64,000 bases of DNA. Origin: CAVYHJ01 sp963768165 [NCBI: uncultured bacterium]. GTDB taxonomy: Bacteria > UBP4 > UBA4092. Every line of letters begins with the position of its first letter. The first letter of the stretch is position 1. The position numbers were made by a program, and so were the translations under genes. Positions 1 to 8,126 of the stretch are shown piece after piece. The stretch lies in NCBI GenBank assembly GCA_963768165.1, contig CAVYHJ010000002.1, forward strand, positions 310,001-374,000, in the 5' to 3' direction. The notes under the pieces are model-generated. The model was not told the DNA's origin, searched no databases, and was given only the letters and a program-made list of their open reading frames with translations.

Positions 1-1997
1 AGATTTCGAATATTATCCGCATCCCCTCCATTTTTTTGGACATTCAGATACTGACTAAATTCTTCAATCGTTTTTTTCGGATCCTTATGCAAATACATAT
101 CAATAAATCCGAGTTGGCGATGACACATAAAGAAGGTGTCGTTTAATAAAAGTGTGCGTTTATAATATTCTTCCGCGATAGAATAATCCTGTTTCGAGAA
201 ATAAATTTGGCCTAAATTATAATCAATGCGAATATCGTTATAGTTGGTAGTTGCTTTGGAATATTCCTTAATCGCGTCGTCCAGCCGATTCAAACGGGCG
301 TAATATCCACCGAGATAATAATGCGCCAATCCGTTGTCCGGCGTAAGTTCTATAGCATGTTCCATAAATTGTACCGCCAGGGGAAAATTACTATTCTTTT
401 CATCTTCGGCAAAAATCCGTCCTATTCTAATATAGAAAGAAGCACGAAAACTGTCCAGACAACTTGACATTGCCCAATATCCATACCCAGCAAAAAATAA
501 TGTAACCAAAAAAATAAATACCGGAATTTTCACAGTGTGTGTCAAAGGATTTTCATAAACGAATATTGGCCAAATTTTATTCGTGGAATAATGAGCTTGT
601 TCCAAATTACAGAGAGCAACCATCAATCCAAGAAGAACCCAAAATTGCATGGCGGAAGCAGGAACATGCAAAGGAAAACCAAACAAAGCAGAGATTAAAA
701 CTGCCAGTATTCCACCGTAACATCCAAGATATAACCAGAGCGAATGACGATCCTTCCAAAGTTGGAACTCATAATATCCCATCCAAAGCAATGTCAGCAG
801 CAGAAAAAGAAAACTGGCAAATCCAATGATACCGGTATCGGTAAAGGCTTGAAGAAATTCGTTATGCGCGTATGCCGCATTAATGTCCTGTACTTCCTGT
901 GATATGCGGTGATATCCTTTATTTCTGGTATCGTTGACTACTTTGGCTTGATAATCCAGGTACTGAACGAAATAATTTCCCTGACCCAATCCCAGAATTG
1001 GGTGGTCTTCAATCATCCGGATAGAGGTTTGCCAATGTAGAAACCGACCTTTGATAGCGATATCCGAAGTGGAGGAATATTTGTGCCAGTAGCTAATGAA
1101 TCCGATGACGAGTATTCCGAGGACAATCGTTTTCCATAAACGACGGTATGAGTAAATTCGCTGGATTTGAGCAAACCATTTTTCCGAAAAAAGCAATTTA
1201 CATTGTTCCGGATTGTGCAGGATCATCCATCCAACAATGAACACAGAACCAAGTGCTGCCAAAAGACCCGCGCGATTACCCGTGATGAGCAATCCGAATA
1301 CAATTAACAAAATGTAGAGAATGCGCAGACCGAAATCTAATTTATTTTTTCTTATTGTAAACAAGAAACCAATACTCAAAGGAAACAGGGAAGCGAGAAA
1401 CCAGCCGAATAAATCCGAATTTCCCAGCATACTGGTGATATTTCCAGGTTGATTATTTTTCTGCCAATGGAACGGGTCCCAACCTAATTTTTGGATTATT
1501 CCATAGAGGGAGGCAACCAGCCCACCTAATAGGAGACCTTGTATAATGATGTGTATTCCTCGAATATTTTTTGTAGTCTGAGTCACTACCCAATAAAGCA
1601 GAATAAGGGAGAACCATTGAATCCAGTTTTCTAATAAAGAAGAACGATTTCCCGGCCAGAATTGAGTTATGAGATTTATGACTACAAAAACCAGTAACGG
1701 GAAATGATTGGGGTGACCGACCCACCTCCATGATTTACGGAGAGAACATTGAATTAACCAAAACAGAGCAAGTAGAGTCGCTCCCATTATCAGCAATAGC
1801 CATTTAATATCAATGGTTGGTAATTGTGTGGATATGTAAAAAGAGACCGAAACAGAAAAGACTAGGATTGAAATACACCAGGAGAAAAAGGTGTTGGAAA
1901 TCTTGCTGGAACCCTTCACCGGTTTAATTTGTTTTTTTAATAATATGTTTGACTTGGATTTCTTTGCCACGATGGAACCTTTTTGTTGGTTCATCAT
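1..1997 (-). CDS. O-antigen ligase/polymerase-like membrane protein with C-terminal TPRs (3' end off window)
   Basis: Reading leftward from an ATG at 1997 (a second ATG follows at 1994) the frame stays open to the window edge, about 665 codons. The first ~450 residues are hydrophobic, with ten or more membrane segments. They include the signature ITGNRAGLLAALG, and a polar stretch with RFLHWQTSIRMIEDHPILG(L)GQGNY, typical of the Wzy_C/O-antigen ligase family that joins or polymerises surface glycans at the periplasmic face. After the last membrane segment come TPR-like repeats (for example LAHYYLGGYYARLNRLDDAI), a common arrangement in this family. The stop codon lies outside the window. No strong ribosome site is seen. 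Ligase versus polymerase cannot be decided from sequence alone. Confidence 0.85.
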   Translation of the reverse strand, partial: MMNQQKGSIVAKKSKSNILLKKQIKPVKGSSKISNTFFSWCISILVFSVSVSFYISTQLPTIDIKWLLLIMGATLLALFWLIQCSLRKSWRWVGHPNHFPLLVFVVINLITQFWPGNRSSLLENWIQWFSLILLYWVVTQTTKNIRGIHIIIQGLLLGGLVASLYGIIQKLGWDPFHWQKNNQPGNITSMLGNSDLFGWFLASLFPLSIGFLFTIRKNKLDFGLRILYILLIVFGLLITGNRAGLLAALGSVFIVGWMILHNPEQCKLLFSEKWFAQIQRIYSYRRLWKTIVLGILVIGFISYWHKYSSTSDIAIKGRFLHWQTSIRMIEDHPILGLGQGNYFVQYLDYQAKVVNDTRNKGYHRISQEVQDINAAYAHNEFLQAFTDTGIIGFASFLFLLLTLLWMGYYEFQLWKDRHSLWLYLGCYGGILAVLISALFGFPLHVPASAMQFWVLLGLMVALCNLEQAHYSTNKIWPIFVYENPLTHTVKIPVFIFLVTLFFAGYGYWAMSSCLDSFRASFYIRIGRIFAEDEKNSNFPLAVQFMEHAIELTPDNGLAHYYLGGYYARLNRLDDAIKEYSKATTNYNDIRIDYNLGQIYFSKQDYSIAEEYYKRTLLLNDTFFMCHRQLGFIDMYLHKDPKKTIEEFSQYLNVQKNGGDADNIRN

Positions 1998-2088
1998 AAC
2001 GAACCTGGAGGGTTTTCTCAACTCATAACGAGATAATTTCGTGTTTTTAGTTCCTAATTTCTAGTTTAATTATGAGCGGCGATGTAAA

Positions 2089-2568
2089 ATGGTAAGCATG
2101 AACGAGGATATGTCCAGACGCAAATTTCTATGGAAATTGTTACTCGGTTTAGGTTTTCTACTTGCCGCATTCATGGGGATACCCGTGGTAGGATTTGTTA
2201 TTTCTCCCTTGTTTGGGAAAAAAGAATCGAGATGGATACCTATCGCCTGGTTGGAAGATTTGAAACCGCCGGGTCCTCAAGAAGTCCAATTTACGTTTAT
2301 TAAGCAGGACGCATGGTTTCGTGCCAGTACCAAACAATCGGTCTATGTCCTCTGTAAAGAGGGAGATAATTTTATCGTATTTTCCACACGTTGTACCCAT
2401 CTAGGCTGTTCGGTTCATTGGGAAAGTTCGAAAAACAAATTTCTCTGTCCCTGTCACGGTGGGCAATTTGACATCAATGGCAATGTAGTGGGAGGCCCTC
2501 CTCCCAAACCCTTGAAAAAATTGGAATCAAAAATTGAAAATGGCAGATTGTTTATAAAATCAGTGTAA
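2089..2568 (+). CDS. Rieske [2Fe-2S] protein of a cytochrome bc-type complex
   Basis: A 159-residue protein. The N-terminus carries SRRKFL followed by a hydrophobic segment (about residues 14-40), a Tat-type signal anchor expected for a Rieske protein folded before export. The cluster-binding boxes are CTHLGC (C102, H104 ligands; C107) and CPCHGG (C120, H123 ligands; C122). The second cysteines are placed to form the usual disulphide. The protein would take one electron from quinol at the Qo site of the cytochrome b encoded 55 bp downstream and pass it to cytochrome c. ATGs at 2089, 2098 and 2110 are all possible starts; I keep the first. Co-transcription with the next gene is likely. Confidence 0.93.
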   Translation: MVSMNEDMSRRKFLWKLLLGLGFLLAAFMGIPVVGFVISPLFGKKESRWIPIAWLEDLKPPGPQEVQFTFIKQDAWFRASTKQSVYVLCKEGDNFIVFSTRCTHLGCSVHWESSKNKFLCPCHGGQFDINGNVVGGPPPKPLKKLESKIENGRLFIKSV

Positions 2569-2571
2569 CGT

Positions 2572-2602
2572 TTGTAGAGACATAACATGTACGTCTCTAC
2601 AA
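2572..2602 (+). repeat. Palindromic dispersed repeat, GTAGAGAC type
   Basis: Arms TTGTAGAGAC and GTCTCTACAA flank an 11-base centre, lying in the 55-bp gap between the Rieske and cytochrome b genes. A closely related copy is at 11836-11863. There is no T-run after it, so it is a repeat element rather than a clear terminator. A hairpin here could tune expression of the two respiratory genes. Confidence 0.75.
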
Positions 2603-2623
2603 CAATGCGGATGATTTTTTAGA

Positions 2624-4381
2624 ATGAAAATTCAGAAAAATATTTATAATTGGATTAATCAGCGAATTTCTATCGATTCATGGATTGAATTTTTTAATAA
2701 ACCCATCCCTAAAAAACCGGACTGGGGATATTCTCTTGGGACGGTTTTTCTGGCAGTGCTCCTCGTGGAGATGATGACCGGAATTGTAATGTCCCTCTAT
2801 TATGCGCCCACTCCCGACCATGCCCGCGACAGTATTGAATATATTCGAACCCAGATAATTTTCGGGAAACTTATTTTCGGATTACATGTCTGGGGCGCGA
2901 GTGTGATTGTCATACTTGCCGTTACTTATTTACTGCATCTATTTTCAACCGGAGGATATAAACGCCCAAAGGAGTTAAACTGGATTCTCTGTGTCCTTTT
3001 GGGATTGGTGATTTTCGGATTTCTTCTCACCGGTTATCTTCTACCTTGGGACCAAAAATCCTATTGGGGAACCATGGTGAGAACACATATTATTGAAAGC
3101 GTCCCGGGAATCGGTCCCCTTCAAGCAAAACTACTCCGCGCCGGAGACGAGTTGGGCGTATTAACATTAACACGTTTTTATTCGGGACATGTAGTGATTT
3201 TGCCGTTGGTATTTTTTATATTGCTAGGAGTGTATTTATTCCTGGTTTTCAAACAAGGATTCTTACGAATTAACGAATCTGCCTTTCTGACTGATTCGGA
3301 AGAGGAACCCTTTTATCCAAAACATGCAATTCGTCATCTTATGTCTGTTTTTATTTTTCTGGCAATTTTATGTTTTGTGGTTTTCAAGTTTCCCGCCCCC
3401 TTGGACAAGATTGCCGATCCCACGGATTCATCCTATGTTCCAAGACCTGAATGGTATTTCTTGTTTCTTAACCAATTATTACGATATTGCGACGGACCGT
3501 ATCAATTTATTGGTACGACGATAATACCGACAGCCTTTGTTCTTTTGCTTTTTTTATTACCATTCATTGACCGTAACCCGCAGTGCCCTCCACGACAGCG
3601 TCCTTTTGCTATGGGCTTTGCAGGTCTTATTTTCATGGGCATCATTTTTTTAACTGTGCAAGGAGTGCTTAACCAGCCGCCAGGAGATAGTTCCAAGTCT
3701 CAAGTCTCAAGTCTCAAGTTAAAAACTTTAGACTTTGGACAGAAGACTTTAGACTCTGTGGATACGGCCAAACAGGGTGAAACACTGATTTCAGGTGAAC
3801 AAATATTCGTGGACAACAAGTGTATGACATGTCATCGAGTCAATAAAAAGGGAGGAACCGGTGCCAGCAACTTAACTCGCGAAGGGATACAACGTAACCA
3901 ACAATGGCTCATAGATTTTATCAATAATCCCAATACCATAATGAAATCAAAGCAAAGTCATCCACCCATAAACATTAGTCCTTCAGAAAAAGTTTTGATG
4001 ATTGCATACCTATCTTCTTTAACAACCCAGGTAGAAAAACGGTCTCTCAAAACTAAAAACTTGAACGTAGCAGCTAGAATCTCTTTGGCAATGGACACAT
4101 CAACAACCCAAAAATCACTGACACCCAAACAACTGGTTGAACGGGGAATGTGGTTATACGATATTCAAGGATGTGATGAATGTCATACGATTGGTGATGA
4201 AGGAGGAGGTGTACAAGGACCGGATTTGACCTTTGAAGGAAGAAAAAACCACGATGCCGATTGGCACATGCGCCATTTTGCCGATCCCCGTTCTGTCACA
4301 CCCGGTTCAAAAATGCCCAAGGTAAGATTATCCCAAGAGGATCTAAAAGCCCTTACTGCTTATGTCCTCAGTCTACAATAA
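2624..4381 (+). CDS. Cytochrome b (full length) fused to a di-haem cytochrome c; haem bH ligands replaced
   Basis: A 585-residue fusion. Residues 1-350 are a complete cytochrome b with both N- and C-terminal parts in one chain and an intact PEWY Qo motif (275-278). Residues 350-385 are a linker derived from a low-complexity repeat. Residues 385-585 hold two c-type haem sites, C400-x2-C403-H404 and C517-x2-C520-H521, with M564 (SKMP) as a likely axial ligand for the second. Helix B has H88 and helix D has H189, the haem bL pair. The positions 14-15 residues on, normally histidines for haem bH, are Y102 and Y204. Only an off-register H105 is nearby. The residue equivalent to the haem ci cysteine of b6f complexes is S37. 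With the Rieske gene this should form a quinol:acceptor oxidoreductase in the inner membrane, possibly without normal Q-cycle bifurcation. Confidence 0.93.
   Translation: MKIQKNIYNWINQRISIDSWIEFFNKPIPKKPDWGYSLGTVFLAVLLVEMMTGIVMSLYYAPTPDHARDSIEYIRTQIIFGKLIFGLHVWGASVIVILAVTYLLHLFSTGGYKRPKELNWILCVLLGLVIFGFLLTGYLLPWDQKSYWGTMVRTHIIESVPGIGPLQAKLLRAGDELGVLTLTRFYSGHVVILPLVFFILLGVYLFLVFKQGFLRINESAFLTDSEEEPFYPKHAIRHLMSVFIFLAILCFVVFKFPAPLDKIADPTDSSYVPRPEWYFLFLNQLLRYCDGPYQFIGTTIIPTAFVLLLFLLPFIDRNPQCPPRQRPFAMGFAGLIFMGIIFLTVQGVLNQPPGDSSKSQVSSLKLKTLDFGQKTLDSVDTAKQGETLISGEQIFVDNKCMTCHRVNKKGGTGASNLTREGIQRNQQWLIDFINNPNTIMKSKQSHPPINISPSEKVLMIAYLSSLTTQVEKRSLKTKNLNVAARISLAMDTSTTQKSLTPKQLVERGMWLYDIQGCDECHTIGDEGGGVQGPDLTFEGRKNHDADWHMRHFADPRSVTPGSKMPKVRLSQEDLKALTAYVLSLQ
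3694..3765 (+). repeat. Low-complexity AAGTCTC/TTTAGAC repeat inside the cytochrome b-c linker
   Basis: Three tandem AAGTCTC units run into AAAAACTTTAGACTTTGG and a second TTTAGACT. Similar word composition (ACTTTAGACC, ACTTGAAACTTG) appears in the intergenic strip at 28836-28888, and a shorter relative near 47672-47698. Here the element is translated, in frame, as the hydrophilic Ser/Lys/Leu-rich linker between the membrane domain and the cytochrome c domains. Confidence 0.55.
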
Positions 4382-4443
4382 TTTTCTCATTTAATAAGTT
4401 AAAGCATGGAGCCCCATATACTATAGCGTCGTAGATGTATAGT

Positions 4444-5904
4444 TTATAAATAGTCCCAAATATAGAAAGTAACGGATGCGGGATCAATGATTTCGGTAAT
4501 ATAGTTGATGTATTGATTGGAGGACTGGTCTCTTTCAGATAAGTCAATGATATCAATATCCTGGAGAATTTGAGCCTTGGGGTCAAGAATAAGTTTTACG
4601 TTGGGATGTTCGGTATCGTCGGCGTTGGGTTGAAGAACAATACCGATATGCCCAGTAGATAATTTCACAAGTGTTCCCACCGGGTAAGGTCCAATCATTT
4701 TCTGAAAGAAATAAACGAGGTCGGGGTCGAGAGAGGTCCCCGCGTTGTGCTTTAGAATCTCCAGTGCGTCGGATGGAAGATGTTTAAGGTTATAGGGACG
4801 GTTGGTGGTCATGGCATCGTAACAATCACAGACCGAGACAATGGAGACATAAGGAATCCTTGGAAATTTACGGCGCGTTTGGGGATAACCATCCTCAAGG
4901 GCAAATTTCCAATGATGACAATAGATGAGCAAGGCCGGAAGTTCGGTCGTGTAGCGGGAGCGGAGAATCATTTTGGCACCGTCTATGGGATGCCGATGTA
5001 TTATTTCCCATTCATCTTCCGACAGTTTTCCAGGTTTACGGAGGATTTCGGGGGGAATAAAGACTTTGCCAATATCGTGGAGGAGAGCACCGATACCAAT
5101 GTCCATAAGCCGGGAGGTGTCAATTTTTAAATAAATCGCCAGCGACAAGCATAAGATGCAGACATTCATGGAATGGCTAAAAAGATAATTATCAAAGCTT
5201 TTCATGGAAGAGACTGCCAGAAGTGCTGAGTTATCTTCCATCAAACTATCAATCAAATCCTGAATCATAGGCCTAACCTGGCGAACATCCACCACGCGCT
5301 GGCTGACAGCTTCCATCGCCACTGATTCAACCAGGTGAGTCCCATCGGTGTAAATCGTTTTTGCTTCATCGAATCGGGAACCACCTTTTTTGGTACTGGC
5401 TTTTTCTGGTCTTCCAAACCGGATATGGGTCACGTTCTTTTCTTCCAATTTCCGGCTGAGAACTTCCAAATCCGATTTTGCACCGCCATCCTTTTCATAA
5501 AATGACCGGATTAGCGAACTTACTTCCTCTTCTTTGAGATCCGCATAAAAAGTGATACTCCCAACCCCGCGTTCTTTAAACAATGCATTTAACTGGCGAG
5601 ACAAAAAGCTGGATTCCAACAAAAATTCTCCGCGATACAAGACTTCCTCTTCTGGAAACTGCAGCGTTAGAAATGGATAAATCTTTAATAAAGGCTGTAG
5701 CATTTGACAGATTTTGGTAATAGCTTCGCCGACGACAGGATGACCCACGGGATATAAAAGATGACTGCTTAAGGCAAAATTTAATCGCGTAACCACTTCT
5801 TCCAAAGATTTGATAACCCATGGGTCAGCACCTGAGACAGATTCAGAATCCCCATCAGGAGGTACCGGACTTTGTCGTTCCAAATCATCTGAATTGTCAG
5901 ACAT
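4444..5904 (-). CDS. HD-GYP domain cyclic-di-GMP phosphodiesterase-type protein
   Basis: The 486-residue start at 5904 is chosen because GGAGAAAAAAG sits just before it and it overlaps the upstream gene end by 8 bp; a longer frame to 6024 would lie inside that gene. Residues about 35-165 form an N-terminal domain also recognisable in the neighbouring protein. Residues 235-410 are HD-GYP: H244, HD at 276-277, HRHP at 303-306, HH at 330-331, GYP at 339-341 and D360/D363. This family hydrolyses cyclic di-GMP with a di- or tri-iron centre. A C-terminal ~75 residues follow. No membrane segment or receiver domain is seen, so the input signal probably comes through the N-terminal domain. Confidence 0.88.
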   Translation of the reverse strand: MSDNSDDLERQSPVPPDGDSESVSGADPWVIKSLEEVVTRLNFALSSHLLYPVGHPVVGEAITKICQMLQPLLKIYPFLTLQFPEEEVLYRGEFLLESSFLSRQLNALFKERGVGSITFYADLKEEEVSSLIRSFYEKDGGAKSDLEVLSRKLEEKNVTHIRFGRPEKASTKKGGSRFDEAKTIYTDGTHLVESVAMEAVSQRVVDVRQVRPMIQDLIDSLMEDNSALLAVSSMKSFDNYLFSHSMNVCILCLSLAIYLKIDTSRLMDIGIGALLHDIGKVFIPPEILRKPGKLSEDEWEIIHRHPIDGAKMILRSRYTTELPALLIYCHHWKFALEDGYPQTRRKFPRIPYVSIVSVCDCYDAMTTNRPYNLKHLPSDALEILKHNAGTSLDPDLVYFFQKMIGPYPVGTLVKLSTGHIGIVLQPNADDTEHPNVKLILDPKAQILQDIDIIDLSERDQSSNQYINYITEIIDPASVTFYIWDYL

Positions 5905-8059
5905 CTTTTTTCTCCATCGGAATATTCTGTACAGGGCTGGACACCAGTGTTTCGCAAATCCGGCGCACACTCCCGCGCATATTCCGGCATCCCTCCCGCA
6001 CGACTTGCCGGGCGTTATCGTCATTCATTTTCCATAACGTTTGGGCGATAATTATTTTTAAGCGATCCTGACTTTTTTTGGGAAACCAGCCCCTTTTTCG
6101 AAATAACCGAATCAAATCCGGAACGGCTTCTGTAATATTTAATCTCCCAAGCCATTGGATGGCTTTATGCTGGAGACTCCTATCAGAATCTTTGTTTCCA
6201 AAAGAACCTATGGCGATTTCCCGGAGAACTTGAATGGATGGTGGGTCACCAAGTTTCCCCAGGGCATCCAGGCAGGTCAATTGGACATCGCTTTCTTCTG
6301 TTTTTGATTTCAGGCGATCAATAAACCAATCCCGGGTTTCCGGTGAAGGAGACTCCCCAATCATTAAAATCGCCTGTTGTCGTAAAACGGGAGCCAGTCC
6401 GGAATAAATCGTTTTCAAACGATTCACCGTTTCTTTAGTACGGATATGCCCAAGAACAGTGATTAATTCCCGGGCAACATCTTCAGGACAATTGGGTAAA
6501 GAGTCTATGATTTTGTCAACGGTTATATTTCCCATGCGAATAAGTATACGGGACAAGGGACGGCGCAATATGATTTTTGAAGTATTGATAAAAATTTCCA
6601 CAATTTGGTTAGCACCTTCATTTCCCGTCAAACTCAGAATCTCAATAAGTTTTCCTTCGTCATCACCCGTTGCATTTTCAAAATAATTGATTACCCGGGC
6701 AAGATTTTCTTTCGAGACAAATTTTTGGATGGCAGAATCTATTAAAAGTTTTACCTCATCGGAAATATTTTTTTTACCGTTTTTCCCTTCATTGAGAGTT
6801 TGCAAAATATCCAAAATTCTATCGTAGTTTTTATTTTGAATGAGTTGACCCATGAGCTTGTTCAAATTTTCTATAATATCGCTATGGACGGTAGTCTGGG
6901 TTTCTGTTTCAAATAGTTCCAACATAATCCCCAAGGAATCTGATAAAATCTGTGAATTGTTAATACTGCGAAACCGTTCCTGTAATTTTTTCATTTCCAA
7001 TAGGTCCAGTTCATCCTTCTTTTTTTGTTCCATCAGTTCATTATATTTCTGAGACAAACGGGTAATGCGGTCGGGTTCAACAGGAAGGTTTGGAATCAAT
7101 GGACCCAAAGTATTCTGGAGATCGTCAGGTAATGTCTTCTTAAAGAGCAATTCCAAGAGTTCCTCGTCCGTCAAATAACTGGTCAATTCACGGATACTTT
7201 TATCCTGAGTCTCGGACAGTCCTTTGCGGTACAATAGAGTTTCAATGCCTAGGTTGAATCGCTGATTCAGTAAACTCAAAGCCACTTTTTGAAGCAAGAT
7301 GGATTTTTCCTGCGGTCTTTGGCGGTTTAACCACCAGCACAACCGATCCAAGCATTCTTGGTTAAACTTTATAAATTTTATATTGGCATCAATTTTTGAG
7401 CTTGAATCTTCTATCATGAGGTTTTCTTCAAATGTCCGAACAATCAATTCCGCCAATCGCACAGGACTGTGTAGAAACTCAACAAAAACTTCTTCATCCC
7501 CACTCAGTTCGTTAATAGTGCCATGGAGAAATAGTTGAAATTTTTTTATCATTTCTTCGTTTAATGTCAATAAGGTAGGGTTTTCAGAGTCTTGCAATGC
7601 ATCCGCATCAGAATTGGCTGAATCGTAAAAATATTCTTCAATATCAAAACAAGTGATTTTCAGGTCGGCTAATTGTTTCCGAACACCCCCTAATCGGCGT
7701 ATTTGCTTGGGATCTTTCGACAGGATTCCGACCAATGCCGCGGTTTCCTTTTCTGTAAAACCGGGCATCACTGTTAGGTTGTATATGCGGCGGCGGTTCA
7801 AATGATTACAGAATTCCTTAATATTTTTATCTTTTGCGTTTAGCGGGACGGCGCCAAGAAATATTTCATCCTTGCTCAAGTTCAATCGCAAAGGGATTTC
7901 CAACGCCAACTGGGACAACCGATCGGTTAATTTTTTGATTAATCCCTGTGTGGCTGGATGAGTTTCTGCGTAAAATTGATATAGTTTAAATACACGGACA
8001 AATTCATTCAGTACAGCTTGGGTATCCTGTATATAAGTGTCTGATGAATTTTCCGGCAT
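5897..8059 (-). CDS. HEAT-repeat-like protein, partner of the HD-GYP gene
   Basis: A 720-residue soluble protein with no named function. The first ~120 residues contain a pattern (hydrophobic helix, YAETHP, then FCNHLNRRRIYNLTV and a glutamate-rich helix) matching the start of the adjacent HD-GYP protein. The middle (about 330-480) is helical and charged with a possible coiled coil. The last ~250 residues show HEAT/armadillo-like units, for example ELITVLGHIRTKETVNRLK and LDALGKLGDPPSIQVLREI. It overlaps the HD-GYP start by 8 bp, so translation is probably coupled. The pair may form a signalling module in which this protein is scaffold or regulator; that role is inference. Confidence 0.75.
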   Translation of the reverse strand: MPENSSDTYIQDTQAVLNEFVRVFKLYQFYAETHPATQGLIKKLTDRLSQLALEIPLRLNLSKDEIFLGAVPLNAKDKNIKEFCNHLNRRRIYNLTVMPGFTEKETAALVGILSKDPKQIRRLGGVRKQLADLKITCFDIEEYFYDSANSDADALQDSENPTLLTLNEEMIKKFQLFLHGTINELSGDEEVFVEFLHSPVRLAELIVRTFEENLMIEDSSSKIDANIKFIKFNQECLDRLCWWLNRQRPQEKSILLQKVALSLLNQRFNLGIETLLYRKGLSETQDKSIRELTSYLTDEELLELLFKKTLPDDLQNTLGPLIPNLPVEPDRITRLSQKYNELMEQKKKDELDLLEMKKLQERFRSINNSQILSDSLGIMLELFETETQTTVHSDIIENLNKLMGQLIQNKNYDRILDILQTLNEGKNGKKNISDEVKLLIDSAIQKFVSKENLARVINYFENATGDDEGKLIEILSLTGNEGANQIVEIFINTSKIILRRPLSRILIRMGNITVDKIIDSLPNCPEDVARELITVLGHIRTKETVNRLKTIYSGLAPVLRQQAILMIGESPSPETRDWFIDRLKSKTEESDVQLTCLDALGKLGDPPSIQVLREIAIGSFGNKDSDRSLQHKAIQWLGRLNITEAVPDLIRLFRKRGWFPKKSQDRLKIIIAQTLWKMNDDNARQVVREGCRNMRGSVRRICETLVSSPVQNIPMEKKDV

Positions 8060-8126
8060 AATAACAACCTATACAATATCCATTTTACGCTAAAATACCT
8101 TTCTGGACAAAGTATACAGATTATGC

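Noticed and set aside
539-829. Plus-strand 96-codon reading frame
   Set aside because: Lies opposite the long O-antigen ligase frame, which has clear family motifs and a consistent membrane pattern.
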